The translations under genes and the position numbers were made by a program. Under the pieces are notes generated by a model that did no database searches, was not told where the DNA came from, and saw only the letters and a list, made by a program, of their open reading frames with translations. Below are positions 33,552 to 42,483 of a stretch of DNA of 64,000 nt, piece by piece. The stretch lies in the NCBI RefSeq assembly GCF_900182595.1, contig NZ_FXTN01000015.1, positions 82,514 through 146,513 on the forward strand, in the 5' to 3' direction. How positions within the stretch are numbered: the stretch's first letter is position 1; every line of letters begins with the position of its first letter. This DNA is from Pedobacter westerhofensis. Lineage in GTDB: Bacteria > Bacteroidota > Bacteroidia > Sphingobacteriales > Sphingobacteriaceae.

Positions 33552-34502
33552 ATGGATATTTCCGTAGTCATACCTTTATATAACGAAGATGAGTCATTGC
33601 CCGAACTTACATCCTGGATTGCCAGGGTGATGGCAGAGCACCACTTTTCTTATGAGATTTTGTTTGTAGATGATGGCAGCACGGACAATTCCTGGAAGGT
33701 AATTGAAGATTTAAAAATTGAATATCCCGCAGTAAAAGCGATCAAATTCAGACGCAATTACGGTAAATCTGCGGCGCTGAATGTAGCTTTTGAAGCTTCG
33801 CAGGGCGATGTGATCATTACGATGGATGCCGATCTGCAGGACAGCCCTGATGAGATCCCCGAATTGTACAGGAGGCTCCGTGAGGAGAAGATGGATATCA
33901 TTTCCGGCTGGAAGAAAAAACGTTATGATCCGATCACCAAGACGATCCCTACCAAGCTGTTTAATGCGGCAACGCGCAGAATGTCGGGCATACAGCTCAA
34001 TGATTTTAACTGCGGACTAAAGGCTTACCGCAGCGATGTGGTGAAAACCATCGAGGTTTACGGCGAGATGCACCGGTATATCCCGGTAATTGCCAAATGG
34101 GCGGGGTTTAAGAATATCGGAGAGCAGGTGGTAGAGCACCGTGCAAGAAAATACGGGGTCACCAAATTTGGTTTCAGCCGTTTTATCAACGGTTTCCTGG
34201 ACTTGCTGTCTATATTTTTTGTCGGCAAGTTTGGCAAAAGGCCGATGCACTTTTTTGGTTCAATGGGCGTGCTCAGCTTTCTTGTTGGAACGGTGATGGC
34301 GCTATGGATCATCGGCGAAAAGCTATACCATATTTCCATGAATACATCCTACAGGGAAATCACAGACCAGCCCGGATTTTATATTGCACTGGTTGCCATT
34401 ATCCTGGGCTCACAGCTGTTCCTTACGGGATTTGTGGCAGAGCTGGTTACCCGTAATGCCTCAGAGCGCAACCAGTACCTGATAGAAAAAGAGATACTTT
34501 AA
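33552..34502 (+). CDS. Family 2 glycosyltransferase, DPM1/GtrB-like
   Basis: From the ATG at 33552 (MDISVVIPLYNEDESLPEL) the protein has 316 residues. Its GT2 fold shows DDGSTDNSW for nucleotide-sugar binding, metal-binding MDADLQDSPDE, the acceptor segment FNCGLKAYRSDV, and two C-terminal transmembrane helices. The pattern is that of polyprenyl-phosphate sugar synthases such as GtrB or dolichol-phosphate mannose synthase, membrane-associated with the active site on the cytoplasmic side. The neighbouring second GT2 gene starts 1 base later. The sugar and lipid acceptor are not predictable. Confidence 0.9.
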   Translation: MDISVVIPLYNEDESLPELTSWIARVMAEHHFSYEILFVDDGSTDNSWKVIEDLKIEYPAVKAIKFRRNYGKSAALNVAFEASQGDVIITMDADLQDSPDEIPELYRRLREEKMDIISGWKKKRYDPITKTIPTKLFNAATRRMSGIQLNDFNCGLKAYRSDVVKTIEVYGEMHRYIPVIAKWAGFKNIGEQVVEHRARKYGVTKFGFSRFINGFLDLLSIFFVGKFGKRPMHFFGSMGVLSFLVGTVMALWIIGEKLYHISMNTSYREITDQPGFYIALVAIILGSQLFLTGFVAELVTRNASERNQYLIEKEIL

Positions 34503-34503
34503 T

Positions 34504-35472
34504 ATGTTTTTCTCGATCATTATCCCCTTATACAACAGGCCGCAGGAAATAGATGAACTGCTGGCAACGCTTGCGCTGCAGACCTATCCGCAGTTTGAAG
34601 TGCTGGTGATCGAAGACGGCTCTTCGCTGAGCGCAAAAGATATTGTAGAAGGATATGCTGATCAGCTCGACATCAGCTATTACTATAAAGAGAATGCAGG
34701 GCAGGGATTTGCCAGGAACTATGGTTTTGAACGGGCAAAGGGCGATTACTTTGTGATCTTTGATTCTGATTGCCTGATTCCGCATGACTACCTGGAGATC
34801 GTTAAAGACTACCTTTACGACCATGACCTGGACGCCTACGGTGGCCCCGATGCAGCTCATGAAAGTTTTACCGATGTTCAGAAAGCTATCAGTTATGGCA
34901 TGACTTCGGTATTTACCACAGGAGGGATCAGGGGCAATAAAAAGCATGTGGGGCAGTTTCATCCCAGGAGTTTCAATATGGGAGTTTCGCGCGAAGTCTG
35001 GGAAAAAGCCGGTGGTTTTAAGATCACCAGGCTGGGTGAGGATATAGAATACAGTATCCGGATCCATGAAAACGGTTTTAAGATCGGGTTAATTCCCGGT
35101 GCGCGGGTTTTTCACAAAAGAAGGACCAGCCTGATCCAGTTTTACAGGCAGATCCATTTCTTTGGACGTGCCAGGATAAATATTTATAAACATTTTCCGG
35201 CTGAATTGAAACTGGTGCATTTCTTTCCGGCGGTGTTCACATTGGGCATCATGCTGGTGCTTTTGCTGAATATTTTTTATCCGCCACTGGGACATGTTGG
35301 GAACGTATTCCTTTTGGTATACTTTATGTTGATATTTTTTCATTCCCTTATCCTTAACCGTTCATTAAAAGTTGCATTTTTGAGCATCATATCCTCATTT
35401 ATACAATTGACAGCCTACGGCCTGGGATTTATTCAGGATTTTATAAAAAGAATAGTACTTAAGCAACAATGA
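34504..35472 (+). CDS. Family 2 glycosyltransferase with C-terminal helices
   Basis: The 322-residue protein has the GT-A signature IIPLYNRPQEIDELLATL and EDGSS, the metal motif FDSDCLIP and a conserved GEDIEYSIRIHENGF (ED-Y type catalytic acid) near residue 178. Two or three hydrophobic helices form the C-terminus. It is related to polysaccharide-type GT2 enzymes. It begins 1 base after the first glycosyltransferase stop and overlaps the next membrane protein by 4 bases, forming one operon for envelope glycan or lipid assembly. Confidence 0.88.
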   Translation: MFFSIIIPLYNRPQEIDELLATLALQTYPQFEVLVIEDGSSLSAKDIVEGYADQLDISYYYKENAGQGFARNYGFERAKGDYFVIFDSDCLIPHDYLEIVKDYLYDHDLDAYGGPDAAHESFTDVQKAISYGMTSVFTTGGIRGNKKHVGQFHPRSFNMGVSREVWEKAGGFKITRLGEDIEYSIRIHENGFKIGLIPGARVFHKRRTSLIQFYRQIHFFGRARINIYKHFPAELKLVHFFPAVFTLGIMLVLLLNIFYPPLGHVGNVFLLVYFMLIFFHSLILNRSLKVAFLSIISSFIQLTAYGLGFIQDFIKRIVLKQQ

Positions 35473-36257
35473 TAAATTTTTTAAAAGAGACTACGTTTAC
35501 GGTTAATGAGGTAATAGGTAAATCCTGGGACCTAACCAGGCGTCATTATTTTTCTATTTCCACCTTGTGTTTTCTGATGTTTATTACGTCGAATGCCTCC
35601 GGACTGATGGCTTTTTTAATCAAGGATGTGAATAAGGGGCTTAGTGCGCTGATGGCTTTCTTTTTTATCATCATGTACTTCACCATCAACCTCTCACTGT
35701 TAAAATATATCTTTCATTTGCTGGACGATGAGGAACATGATGTGAGTATCGTGAGCACACTGCCAACCCGCCAGCAGATTATCAGGTTTGTGGTAGGGAT
35801 GCTTTATTTTATGCTGGTGATTATCGGCGTGTACTGTGTAGTAATCCTGGTTGCATTTCCGTTTATCTACACAGGGATCAGGATGCCCGTGATCACCAAT
35901 ATCGCCATAGGCGTAGGGGTGGTTGCCATTTTCATTACCTGGGTAAGGATTTCCTTCTTTCCTTTTTTTATTATCGATAAGAATGAACCGCCCTTTGGAT
36001 CATTGAAGTTCAGCCTGGCAATTACTAAGGGCAATTTCACCAAAATATTGCTGCTGTTACTGGTCCTTGGCGGATTTTATGTCCTGTGCCTGGTGCTGAT
36101 CGCCTTACAATATCCTGTGATCGCATTTTTTGTTAATATTTTCAGTTCTTTTATTATCGTTCCATTATCAAGTGTGGCGCTCACGATTGCCTACAGGAAG
36201 ATGATGAGCGAATATCAGGGCGATGAAAACCCGGATATTATTCACAATATAGTTTAA
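35469..36257 (+). CDS. Polytopic membrane protein, function unknown
   Basis: The 262-residue protein has about six hydrophobic segments (near residues 28-55, 60-80, 105-130, 145-165, 195-215 and 225-245) and no signal peptide cleavage site. Charged cytoplasmic stretches include LLDDEEHDVSIVST. The gene overlaps the previous glycosyltransferase by 4 bases and GH3 follows after 7 bases, so it belongs to the same operon. Family assignment was not possible. Confidence 0.7.
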   Translation: MINFLKETTFTVNEVIGKSWDLTRRHYFSISTLCFLMFITSNASGLMAFLIKDVNKGLSALMAFFFIIMYFTINLSLLKYIFHLLDDEEHDVSIVSTLPTRQQIIRFVVGMLYFMLVIIGVYCVVILVAFPFIYTGIRMPVITNIAIGVGVVAIFITWVRISFFPFFIIDKNEPPFGSLKFSLAITKGNFTKILLLLLVLGGFYVLCLVLIALQYPVIAFFVNIFSSFIIVPLSSVALTIAYRKMMSEYQGDENPDIIHNIV

Positions 36258-36264
36258 CCTGTTT

Positions 36265-37770
36265 ATGGGATTAAAAGCGGCATTAAGTAAACAGTTTGCG
36301 GCCTTTGTTGTAAGGAGCGTTGCCAAATGGAAAAAGAATGCGGTTGCGGCGCAGCAGGAAACCCTTCTGGCCTTACTGGCGGCTGCAAAAGATACAGCTT
36401 TTGGAAATGACCATGGTTTTGCAGCAATCAGAAACTACGAAGATTTTAAGAAACAGGTTCCTGTGCGGGACTATGAAGAACTGCGCCCTTATATTGACAG
36501 GGTAGTTGCGGGGGAGAGGGATGTCATGTGGAAGGGCAAGCCTGCCTATTTTGCGAAAACATCTGGTACTACCTCGGGCGCAAAATATATTCCTATTTCC
36601 AGGGAGTCGATGCCGGAACATATTAAGGCGGCACGTAATGCCCTGCTTACCTATATCCATGAAACCGGCAATGCCAGCTTTGTAAACGGCAAAATGATCT
36701 TTTTGCAGGGCAGCCCGGTGATGACGGAGAAAAGTGGCATTAAGGTAGGCCGGTTATCGGGCATTGTGGCCAATCTTGTGCCTGCCTATTTACAAAAAAA
36801 CAGGCTCCCTTCCTATGCTACCAATTGCATCGAGGACTGGGAAGAAAAGGTGAATGCGATCGTAGAAGAGACCTACTGTGAAGACATGACCCTGATATCG
36901 GGTATCCCGCCCTGGGCACAAATGTATTTCGACAGGCTGAGCGAGAAATCCGGCGGAAAGCAGATCAAAGATATCTTTAAGAATTTTCAGCTGTTTGTTT
37001 ACGGCGGGGTAAATTACGAGCCCTACCGTGCTAAAATAGAAGCAAGCATCGGCAGGAAGATCGACACGATTGAGACTTATCCTGCATCTGAAGGATTTAT
37101 TGCTTACCAGGATAGCCAGGCCGATAAAAGCCTGCTGCTGCTGGCAAAAGCAGGGATGTTTTACGAGTTTATCCCTGCAGATGAATATTACAATGACAAG
37201 CCTTCGCGCCTGAGCCTTGGAGAAGTAGAGCTCGGCCAGAATTACGCTTTGATCTTAAATACAAATGCAGGGCTATGGGGCTACAGCATTGGTGATACTG
37301 TTAAGTTTGTCTCTAAAAATCCATACAAGATCCTGGTTACGGGAAGGATCAAACATTTTATCTCTGCCTTTGGTGAGCATGTGATTGGCGAGGAAGTAGA
37401 ACAGGCATTACTGGCCGTAGCAAATGAAGAAGGGGTAGGTATTACAGAATTTACCGTAGCTCCCCAGGTGAACCCTGAGCCGGGAGAACTTCCTTATCAC
37501 GAATGGTTTATCGAATTTGCCGATGTGCCGCAAGACATCGTTGCCTTTGGTAAAAAAGTAGATAAGGCCTTGCAAAAGAAAAATATTTACTACTTTGACC
37601 TTATTGAAGGTAAAATTTTGCAGCCGCTGATCATCCGGCCCTTACAGAAGGATGCATTTGTAAACTACATGCGTGCCGAAGGTAAGCTTGGCGGACAGAA
37701 CAAAGTTCCGCGGTTATCAAATGACAGAAAGATTGCAGACGACCTGATTAAAATGATGAATAAGATTTGA
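36265..37770 (+). CDS. GH3 family acyl-adenylate-forming enzyme
   Basis: The 501-residue protein matches the GH3 (auxin-responsive promoter) family of the ANL superfamily. It has the phosphate-binding segment AKTSGTTSGAKYIPIS, the nucleotide-binding segment YPASEGFIAYQD and the hinge region VTGRIKHFISAFGEHV. Plant members form acyl-AMP and conjugate amino acids to hormones, whereas bacterial homologues are largely uncharacterised. It overlaps dxr by 3 bases (ATTGA: stop TGA and start TTG share two bases). Confidence 0.87.
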   Translation: MGLKAALSKQFAAFVVRSVAKWKKNAVAAQQETLLALLAAAKDTAFGNDHGFAAIRNYEDFKKQVPVRDYEELRPYIDRVVAGERDVMWKGKPAYFAKTSGTTSGAKYIPISRESMPEHIKAARNALLTYIHETGNASFVNGKMIFLQGSPVMTEKSGIKVGRLSGIVANLVPAYLQKNRLPSYATNCIEDWEEKVNAIVEETYCEDMTLISGIPPWAQMYFDRLSEKSGGKQIKDIFKNFQLFVYGGVNYEPYRAKIEASIGRKIDTIETYPASEGFIAYQDSQADKSLLLLAKAGMFYEFIPADEYYNDKPSRLSLGEVELGQNYALILNTNAGLWGYSIGDTVKFVSKNPYKILVTGRIKHFISAFGEHVIGEEVEQALLAVANEEGVGITEFTVAPQVNPEPGELPYHEWFIEFADVPQDIVAFGKKVDKALQKKNIYYFDLIEGKILQPLIIRPLQKDAFVNYMRAEGKLGGQNKVPRLSNDRKIADDLIKMMNKI

Positions 37771-38933
37771 AAAATATAACAATACTGGGGTCTACAGGCT
37801 CTATTGGTACCCAGGCGCTGGAAGTGATCCGGGCAAACCCGACATTATATCATGTAGTTGCGCTCAGTGCTAATTCCAATGCCGCATTACTGATTGAGCA
37901 GTCGATGGAATTTCTGCCCGAGGTGGTGGTGATCACTGATGACAGTAAGTATGCTGCGGTAAAATCGGCCCTGGCCGGATTGCCGGTTAAGGTACTTGCC
38001 GGAGAAGCTGCGCTATGTGAAGCTGCATCCCTGGAAGGTTCAGACCTGGTGCTTACTGCCCTGATGGGCTCCGTTGGTCTGCGCCCTACCATTGCTGCTA
38101 TTGAAGCAAAGAAAACTATCGCGCTGGCCAATAAAGAAACATTGGTAGTAGCGGGAGAACTGATCACTCGTCTGGCTGCGCAGCATGGCGTAAAGATCAT
38201 CCCTGTAGATTCTGAACATTCTGCGATTTATCAGTGCCTGACAGGTGAAAGACTGGATACCATTGAAAAAATTTATATCACTGCTTCGGGCGGCCCGTTC
38301 AGAGGCAAAGACAGGAATTTCTTAGCAGGAGTAACTAAAGAACAGGCATTAAAACATCCCAACTGGGTAATGGGTGCCAAAATCACTATTGATTCTGCTT
38401 CATTAATGAACAAAGGACTGGAAGTGATCGAAGCCAAATGGCTGTTTAATCTGGATATCAGTCAGATTGATGTGATTGTACATCCACAATCTATTGTACA
38501 TTCTATCGTTCAGTTTAATGACGGGTCAATGAAGGCTCAGCTGGGCTTACCGGATATGAAACTGCCTATCCATTATGCCATGGCTTTTCCAGAAAGGATA
38601 GAGAGTAAATTTCCAAGGTTTAATTTTTTGGATTACCCTGAATTTACTTTTGCAAAAGCGGATATGGATACTTTCCGCAATCTCGGCCTTGCCTATACGG
38701 CACTGGAAAAAGGTGGAAACATGCCATGCATCATTAATGCTGCCAATGAAGTGGTAGTGGATGCCTTTTTGAATGATCAGATCGGCTTTCTGGGGATGAG
38801 CGACGTAATCGCAAAATGTATGTCTGATTTGCCTTTCATCGCCGAACCGGGCCTAGATAATTATTTAGAAACAGACGAGCTTACACGTATATTTGCCCGT
38901 GAGCTTGTAACAAAAAAACATTTAGCGATCTAA
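37767..38933 (+). CDS. dxr: 1-deoxy-D-xylulose-5-phosphate reductoisomerase
   Basis: The 388-residue protein has the NADPH-binding GSTGSIGTQALEVI, the catalytic metal-binding region VDSEHSAIYQCL, substrate-binding ASGGPFR and HPNW-MG-KI-ID-A. It makes MEP from DXP in the non-mevalonate isoprenoid pathway. It starts at TTG 37767, overlapping the GH3 stop, since no ATG precedes the ITILGSTGSIG motif. rseP follows after 31 bases, a common neighbour in Bacteroidota. Confidence 0.96.
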   Translation: MKNITILGSTGSIGTQALEVIRANPTLYHVVALSANSNAALLIEQSMEFLPEVVVITDDSKYAAVKSALAGLPVKVLAGEAALCEAASLEGSDLVLTALMGSVGLRPTIAAIEAKKTIALANKETLVVAGELITRLAAQHGVKIIPVDSEHSAIYQCLTGERLDTIEKIYITASGGPFRGKDRNFLAGVTKEQALKHPNWVMGAKITIDSASLMNKGLEVIEAKWLFNLDISQIDVIVHPQSIVHSIVQFNDGSMKAQLGLPDMKLPIHYAMAFPERIESKFPRFNFLDYPEFTFAKADMDTFRNLGLAYTALEKGGNMPCIINAANEVVVDAFLNDQIGFLGMSDVIAKCMSDLPFIAEPGLDNYLETDELTRIFARELVTKKHLAI

Positions 38934-38964
38934 TTTTTAATAATAAAACATACAATAGAAATAT

Positions 38965-40296
38965 ATGAACGGATTGATTATGGTTGCCCAGTTATTATTG
39001 GGATTATCAATATTGGTAATCTTGCACGAACTGGGGCATTTTCTTGCAGCGAGGGCTTTTGGTATTAAAGTAGAGAAGTTTTATTTATTCTTTGATGCCT
39101 GGGGCGTAAAGCTGTTTAGCATTACCAAAGGAGGAGTGGAGTACGGTATCGGATGGCTGCCATTGGGCGGTTATGTGAAAATAGCGGGAATGATAGATGA
39201 ATCGATGGACAAAGAACAGATGGCCCTGCCTGCCCAGCCCTGGGAGTTCAGGTCTAAACCGGCATGGCAGCGTCTGATCGTGATGCTTGCAGGTGTATTT
39301 GTAAACATCGTTGTAGGGATATTTATCTTCTGGATGCTGACCTTCAAATTTGGTGAAACGTATATCGCAAACAGCTCTGTAGTAAGTGGAATAAACCCGG
39401 GAGTGATCGGAAAACAGATCGGCCTGAAGCAGGGCGACCGTGTGATTGCTGTAAACGGAAAGAAAATCGTTCGCTTCGAAGAGCTGCTGAGCTCTAAAGT
39501 GCTGATGGGAAATACCAACCTAACGATCAGCCGCGAAGGTAAAACGTTGGATATTAAAGTTCCTGATAATATTCTGAATAAGGTGGCTGATCTGGGGATC
39601 GAGGAATTTATTAGCAGAGCACCGCTACAGACAAGTACGGTTGATACCGTAGCACCTGGAAAAAGTGCATTCCGCGTAGGCATGCAAAAGGGCGACCGCA
39701 TTGTGGCAGTAAATGAGGTTCCGGTGAAATATAATGTGGATGTGATCCGTGAGCTGAAAAGAAAGAAACCCGGTAAACTGATGGTAGACGCCTACCGCAG
39801 CAACGAGCTTCTCCATTTTGAACTGTCAACTGATAGTGCAGGTACGATTGGTATAGGTTTCAATTTCGACGAAGTGAAGGAAGAAACAATCAATTATGGT
39901 CTTTTTGCAGCTTTGCCAATAGGGGTGAACCAGGCATGGACCTCCTTTAGTGACAATGGAAAAGGGATATGGAAAGTACTGAGCGGTAAAATCAAAGCTG
40001 ACAAGGCATTCTCCGGGCCTGTAGCCATTGCACAGAAGGTGTATGGTGGTGTCTGGATCTGGTCGCATTTCTGGGCTTCTACTGCATTAATTTCTATTGC
40101 GCTGGCATTTATGAACCTGCTGCCTATACCGGCTTTAGACGGGGGGCACGTAGTGTTCCTGTGTGTAGAAATGGTGAAAGGAAAACCACTGGGAGATAAA
40201 TTCATGGAGACCGCGCAGATTGTTGGTTTTGTGATGCTGTTGTCGCTGATGGTATTTGTGATTGGGAACGATATTTTTAAGGCATTTATCAAGTAA
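38965..40296 (+). CDS. rseP: Site-2 protease RseP
   Basis: The 443-residue M50 metalloprotease has HExxH in ILHELGHFLAAR (about residue 20), a second metal-ligand motif in PIPALDGGHVV near the C-terminus, and PDZ domains in between (KQGDRVIAVNG and KGDRIVAVNE). It cleaves regulated membrane proteins, classically anti-sigma factors, within the inner membrane. The gene order dxr-rseP is conserved. It precedes a DUF3817 gene by 8 bases. Confidence 0.95.
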   Translation: MNGLIMVAQLLLGLSILVILHELGHFLAARAFGIKVEKFYLFFDAWGVKLFSITKGGVEYGIGWLPLGGYVKIAGMIDESMDKEQMALPAQPWEFRSKPAWQRLIVMLAGVFVNIVVGIFIFWMLTFKFGETYIANSSVVSGINPGVIGKQIGLKQGDRVIAVNGKKIVRFEELLSSKVLMGNTNLTISREGKTLDIKVPDNILNKVADLGIEEFISRAPLQTSTVDTVAPGKSAFRVGMQKGDRIVAVNEVPVKYNVDVIRELKRKKPGKLMVDAYRSNELLHFELSTDSAGTIGIGFNFDEVKEETINYGLFAALPIGVNQAWTSFSDNGKGIWKVLSGKIKADKAFSGPVAIAQKVYGGVWIWSHFWASTALISIALAFMNLLPIPALDGGHVVFLCVEMVKGKPLGDKFMETAQIVGFVMLLSLMVFVIGNDIFKAFIK

Positions 40297-40304
40297 TCCG
40301 ATAT

Positions 40305-40607
40305 ATGAGCACGTTATCCATTTTTAAGAAAGTAGCTATTGCCGAAGGTGTTTCGTACCTGGCTTTGCTGCTGATCGCTATGCCGTTGAAATACTTTGCA
40401 GGCATGCCCCTGGCAGTGAAATATACCGGATGGGCACACGGGTTGCTGTTTGTGCTTTATGTTATATTCGTGATCATGTGTGCCATGGAGTATAAATGGA
40501 AATTTGGTAAGATCCTATTGGTGTTTTTTGCGTCGTTGTTACCTTTTGCACCCTTCATTGTAGAGAAACGTTTGCATGAAGGTGCTGAAGATCAGATAAA
40601 AGTATAA
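40305..40607 (+). CDS. DUF3817 family membrane protein
   Basis: The 100-residue protein has three hydrophobic helices and the DUF3817 segment VAIAEGVSYLALLL with GWAHGLLFVLYV, common to small integral membrane proteins of Bacteroidota and Actinobacteria. Function is unknown. It ends the core part of the chromosome before the tRNA. Its last 53 bases are read on the other strand by the extended frame of the recombinase. Confidence 0.78.
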   Translation: MSTLSIFKKVAIAEGVSYLALLLIAMPLKYFAGMPLAVKYTGWAHGLLFVLYVIFVIMCAMEYKWKFGKILLVFFASLLPFAPFIVEKRLHEGAEDQIKV

Positions 40608-42261
40608 TATTTAAAATAAGGCTTGGATATATAGGCCTGAATTTATACATTTGCATCCCGCTTAATAAGCAATGCCCAGTTGGCGGAATTGGTAGACGCG
40701 CTGGTCTCAAACACCTGTGGGAAACCGTGCCGGTTCGACTCCGGCACTGGGTACTAACCGGACTCTTGTCCAAATTGATTAAGGATTGCTCATCAAAAAG
40801 CAGTCCTTTTTCTTTGATTTTCAGTAAGTTATCGTGAAATGTAGGATTAATAAAAGCGGTTCTAAAAGCCCCTTCACCCCATGTCAGATTATCTTTGAAC
40901 ACACCTCTAATCAACGTTTGCTTCTGAACAATGTTCCCTTTATCGTAAATGTCATGTAGTTTGGACATATAAGGCATGAGACGTTCTTTTATATTCTCAT
41001 CAGTAAGTATTAATGATTTATGATTACCGTTAATAGAAGATTCTAAAATGGCCTTATCCTCTTTAAATTTTTTAAACCAAGTCTGATAAGTTGAACTCTC
41101 AATCTCATTATTCATCAACCGCTCTTCTAGCTGGTATATTTTTAGATTTAGTTTTTCTAATTCCTCAATAGCTCTTTGATGTTTTTCTTTTTTGAGCTTC
41201 ATTGGCTCTGCCATCAATGCTTTAGCCTTCTCTATAAGAAATTGTATGTGATGCTCTTTAAAACTTAACGCTTTTAAAACCTTTTCAAATTTTTCATGGA
41301 TTAGAATCCCAGGTACGTTTACGCTTGTATGTTTAGTGCATCTATAATACAAATAATAGTCCTTACGCCCTTTTGTCCAGCCCGCAGTCATGCTTTGGCC
41401 GCACCAGCAATAAAGAACACCCCTTAGTGGGAAATCTTCGGTAGGCTGTACCCTTGTCCTTCTCTTTCCTGCATTCAGCATTTTTTGAACAAGCCAATAT
41501 TCAGTTTCCGGAATAATAGGCTCATGAATTGCCTTCACATACTTTTCTGGTAGTTCTTTTAAAGAGGGAACTTTTATCAATCCAGCATATACACAATTAT
41601 GCAATATATCCTGAATCGCTGTATTACCCGTATATTTAAAGCCAAGTGATTTCGCATTCTTGTAAATAATATAGGGAGGTATTCCTAATAGGTAATCATG
41701 AAAAATCTTCTCCACTACCTTTGCTTGTTCACTATTTATCTCTATTAAATTCTTTTTGGTGCCGTCTATAATGTTATTATAGCCATATGGGGCACGGCCA
41801 AGATAACGACCACTTTCTTTAGCATTCCTCACGCCTTGCTTCGTTCTCTGCCTTATATTGAACAACTCCTTGTTGGCCATCAAATAATCAAGTGCTCGTT
41901 TCATGAAGACATCAGGATCAGAAGTGTCTAAATCTAATCTCTCCGTTGTAGCTAAAACTTTCACACCATATTTTTTTTCTAATTCAGCTATTTTCATTAA
42001 AGCTTCAGGTAGATTTCGGCTGAAGCGGTCATGATCCATTACAATAAGATATTGACAGCGCCCTTTATATTTTTTAATAAAGTCTTCTAAAGCCTTGTAA
42101 TCTGGACGATCAAATGTATAACTACTTTCTCCATTATCTTTGAATAAACCACTTAATTCAAGTTTATTCCTTCTGCAATATTCTTTAATTGAAGATTCTT
42201 GATATTCTAATGATTTTGACTGGTCTTTTGAACTTAGACGCATATATCCAATCGCATTCAT
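40555..42261 (-). CDS. Large serine recombinase (integrase of the element)
   Basis: The 568-residue ORF has an N-terminal resolvase domain with the catalytic-serine motif YMRLSSKDQSKSLEYQ and MDHDRFSRNLPEAL, then a recombinase domain (about residues 165-265). A partial zinc-ribbon (RGVLYCWCGQSMTAG with RCTKH) and a coiled-coil (about 355-425) follow. It would integrate and excise the element. Residues from about 503 are encoded by the antisense strand of tRNA-Leu and the host flank, including the end of the DUF3817 gene, because no stop occurs sooner. The natural C-terminus is therefore uncertain. Its start overlaps the small upstream ORF by 4 bases. Confidence 0.88.
   Translation of the reverse strand: MNAIGYMRLSSKDQSKSLEYQESSIKEYCRRNKLELSGLFKDNGESSYTFDRPDYKALEDFIKKYKGRCQYLIVMDHDRFSRNLPEALMKIAELEKKYGVKVLATTERLDLDTSDPDVFMKRALDYLMANKELFNIRQRTKQGVRNAKESGRYLGRAPYGYNNIIDGTKKNLIEINSEQAKVVEKIFHDYLLGIPPYIIYKNAKSLGFKYTGNTAIQDILHNCVYAGLIKVPSLKELPEKYVKAIHEPIIPETEYWLVQKMLNAGKRRTRVQPTEDFPLRGVLYCWCGQSMTAGWTKGRKDYYLYYRCTKHTSVNVPGILIHEKFEKVLKALSFKEHHIQFLIEKAKALMAEPMKLKKEKHQRAIEELEKLNLKIYQLEERLMNNEIESSTYQTWFKKFKEDKAILESSINGNHKSLILTDENIKERLMPYMSKLHDIYDKGNIVQKQTLIRGVFKDNLTWGEGAFRTAFINPTFHDNLLKIKEKGLLFDEQSLINLDKSPVSTQCRSRTGTVSHRCLRPARLPIPPTGHCLLSGMQMYKFRPIYPSLILNIILLSDLQHLHANVSLQ
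40623..40653 (+). promoter_or_regulatory. Promoter of tRNA-Leu
   Basis: TTG (40623-40625) and TACATTTG (40646-40653) are 20 bases apart and match the Bacteroidota promoter consensus. The start site would be about 10 bases upstream of the tRNA 5' end. Confidence 0.7.
40674..40753 (+). tRNA. tRNA-Leu (anticodon CAA)
   Basis: The 80-base sequence folds into a tRNA. Acceptor stem is GCCCAGT with ACTGGGT (one G-U pair). The D-region is GGCGGAATTGGTAGACGC, typical of tRNA-Leu. The anticodon loop CTCAAAC has CAA at 34-36, there is a short variable arm, and the T-arm is GTGCCGGTTCGACTCCGGCAC. CCA is not encoded after the discriminator A (bases CTA follow). It is a class II tRNA, consistent with leucine. 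A large serine recombinase begins its element just after the 3' end. Confidence 0.95.
40781..40811 (+). terminator. Plus-strand terminator inside the recombinase gene
   Basis: AAGGATTGCT (40781-40790) pairs with AGCAGTCCTT (40799-40808), one mismatch, around an 8-base loop and is followed by T-rich sequence. It lies 28 bases after the tRNA-Leu 3' end. It can end tRNA transcription while it also encodes recombinase codons on the opposite strand. Confidence 0.6.
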
Positions 42262-42455
42262 ATTTCCTCCTTTAAAATGATTTCAACAATGATTTCTGCT
42301 ATTAAAGTTAGTAAAATATCTTCGCTTTGACTAATTTTATGGCCATTATTTTTGCCTAAATTCTCTTCAAATTCCGACTCATTGGTCATATTCTCTACAA
42401 TCAAAATCGGGTTTCTATATTCAACTTCATTTTCCATCTTAATAGTATTAAGCAT
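42258..42455 (-). CDS. Small acidic protein coupled to the recombinase
   Basis: The 65-residue ORF ends with ATGA, overlapping the recombinase start by 4 bases. It is acidic (Glu-rich) with a hydrophobic, helical C-terminus (ILLTLIAEIIVEIILKEEI). A second in-frame Met at residue 7 is an equally possible start. No homology is recognised. The tight overlap and position just after the shared operator suggest a real gene, perhaps a regulator or recombination accessory factor, but this is inference. Confidence 0.5.
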   Translation of the reverse strand: MLNTIKMENEVEYRNPILIVENMTNESEFEENLGKNNGHKISQSEDILLTLIAEIIVEIILKEEI

Positions 42456-42483
42456 GCAAGAAACTGTTTCTGGATGTTTTGAT

